Source: PVC group bacterium
Lineage (GTDB): Bacteria; Verrucomicrobiota; Kiritimatiellia; UBA8416; PXDI01
NCBI GenBank assembly: GCA_003565095.1
Contig: PXDI01000381.1
Location: forward strand, 1-15,248
Direction: 5' to 3'
Length of the DNA: 15,248 bases
How positions within the stretch are numbered: the first letter of the stretch is position 1; each line of letters opens with the position of its first letter. The notes beneath the pieces were generated by a model, which was not told where the DNA came from, made no database searches, and was given only the letters and a program-made list of their open reading frames with translations. This document shows, piece after piece, positions 14,374 to 15,248 of this stretch. The position numbers and the translations under genes are program-made.

Positions 14374-15248
14374 TCACAATCTGCGGTCTTCAGTCTTCAG
14401 TTTGCGGTCTGCAGTCTGTTTTTTTATAAAGTGGTCCATGATCGGCGCGAACATATTAGCCAGCAGAATGGCAAACATTGTGCCGGCCGGCCAGGCTGAC
14501 AGGGTTGCAATTACTGACGACATTGCTCCGATAAACGCGCCGTATATCCAGCGCCCCGGATTTGTCTGTGAGGCGGATACCGGATCGGTGGCATAGAAGA
14601 AAACACCGATCATCAGGGCGCCCGACATCGAGGTGCGCAGCGGGTCGGCAGCGTCTTTGATTTCCAGCAGCCAGAAGAGAGTATGCATCACAAAGAAGCC
14701 GGCAAAGCCGGCAATCACAATGCGGTAGTTGGCGGCTTTCTTCCAGACGATATATAAACCGCACAAGATGGTCAGGGCCGCGCTGGTGCCGCCGATCACC
14801 CCTGAACAGTTGCCGATAAACAGCTCCCAGAAGGAGAAATCAACCCCCATTTTCATGAGTGCGCCCGGGGTGGCGGAGGTGATGGCATCCGGCGCGGATG
14901 CCGCGGTATAGCCCCAGCGGGCGAAGCCGCCCGGAAACCCGCCAAACGGTTCATACCATTGCGCGGTCATATAGTTACCGAAGCAGATATAGATAAACGC
15001 GCGTCCGGTCATGGCCGGGTTGAAAACGTTTTTGCCGAATCCACCGTAGACCATTTTGCCGAAGACTATGGCAAAAACGATTCCGAGCAAGGCCATCCAC
15101 AACGGCAGGGTGGGGGGCATGCCGAAAGTAAGCAGAATTGCCGTCACAAATGCGGCGGAGGAAACCGGTTCTTTCCAGTTGCGCACAAACAAAGCTTCGG
15201 TGATATAGGCGCCTGCGGCGCATATCACCGCCATCGCAAAAATCCGCC
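14374..15248 (-). CDS. nqrB: Na+-translocating NADH:quinone reductase subunit B (5' end outside window)
   Basis: NqrB is the large membrane subunit with FMN and riboflavin. About 290 C-terminal residues are in the window; the frame is open to the right edge, so the ATG at 15234 is not the true start. Seen: VFGKMVYGGFGKNVFNPAMT and GRAFIYICF, the NqrB form of this motif; PDAITSATPGAL, the flavinylation site with Thr in SAT (often SGAT); many membrane segments; and YATDPVSASQTNPGRWIYG near the end. The last ~14 codons are made of 7-bp repeats and encode a charged tail, KKQTADRKLKTEDRRL, unlike the rest. A 37-bp gap precedes nqrC. nqrA would be expected further upstream, outside the window. Confidence 0.93.
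   Translation of the reverse strand, partial: RIFAMAVICAAGAYITEALFVRNWKEPVSSAAFVTAILLTFGMPPTLPLWMALLGIVFAIVFGKMVYGGFGKNVFNPAMTGRAFIYICFGNYMTAQWYEPFGGFPGGFARWGYTAASAPDAITSATPGALMKMGVDFSFWELFIGNCSGVIGGTSAALTILCGLYIVWKKAANYRIVIAGFAGFFVMHTLFWLLEIKDAADPLRTSMSGALMIGVFFYATDPVSASQTNPGRWIYGAFIGAMSSVIATLSAWPAGTMFAILLANMFAPIMDHFIKKQTADRKLKTEDRRL
14380..14421 (-). repeat. 7-bp repeat encoding the C-terminal tail of NqrB
   Basis: On the plus strand six heptamers are in register: TCTGCGG, TCTTCAG, TCTTCAG, TTTGCGG, TCTGCAG, TCTGTTT. Six units of 7 bp make 42 bp, a whole number of codons, so the frame is kept. The reverse complement (CTGAAGA, CTGCAGA) resembles the AGACTGAAGAC and CAGACTGCA words of the intergenic repeat block at 5823-5986. 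Confidence 0.75.

Noticed and set aside
15232..15248. ATG at 15234 as the true start of nqrB
   Set aside because: The frame stays open to the window edge and NqrB normally has a further ~100 residues upstream.
11397..15248. Operon read as Rnf (ferredoxin:NAD+ oxidoreductase)
   Set aside because: NqrF with its ferredoxin, FAD and NADH domains is present and NqrB carries the GKNVFNPAMTGR-type motif; no RnfB or RnfC genes are seen.

Overview
The window reads as one contig piece of a Gram-negative-type, GC-moderate bacterium. It carries a Na+-translocating NADH:quinone oxidoreductase (Nqr) operon, F1-ATPase genes, a cytoplasmic glutamine synthetase, a polyprenyl-phosphate sugar transferase and a fucosidase-like gene. 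Fucosidase plus Nqr, together with heptameric low-complexity repeats, would fit the PVC superphylum (for example Kiritimatiellota-like marine or anoxic polysaccharide degraders). That placement is inference from gene content only; no rRNA or marker gene is present.

Left part (1-1916, minus strand): a single frame stays open for 638 codons and runs off the left edge. Its first ~352 residues are a GH29-type alpha-L-fucosidase catalytic domain. From about residue 355 on it is a glycyl radical enzyme (pyruvate formate-lyase family) lacking its usual N-terminus. The join is in frame and coincides with a visible drop in GC, so it is either a fused or recombined gene or an assembly chimera.

Middle part (2111-6484, plus strand): glnA-like glutamine synthetase, a cyclic-nucleotide-binding/rhodanese two-domain protein, a WbaP/WcaJ-type polyprenyl glycosylphosphotransferase, a ~250-bp stretch of short degenerate tandem repeats (including a telomere-like G-rich heptamer), and a divergent PAP2-family membrane protein.

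Right part (6471-15248, minus strand): reading 5' to 3' on the minus strand, nqrB (cut by the right edge), nqrC, nqrD, nqrE, nqrF, an unrecognised 153-residue protein, then atpA, atpG, atpD and, after a 279-bp structured gap, atpC. From nqrB to atpD the gaps are 37 bp or less and several genes overlap, so this looks like one transcription unit joining a sodium pump to the F1 sector of ATP synthase. The F0 genes and delta (atpB, E, F, H) that usually precede atpA are not there. Together the set would make and use an ion gradient: Nqr exports Na+ while oxidising NADH, and F1, with an F0 encoded elsewhere, would turn the gradient into ATP. No tRNA, rRNA, CRISPR array or intact insertion sequence was seen.
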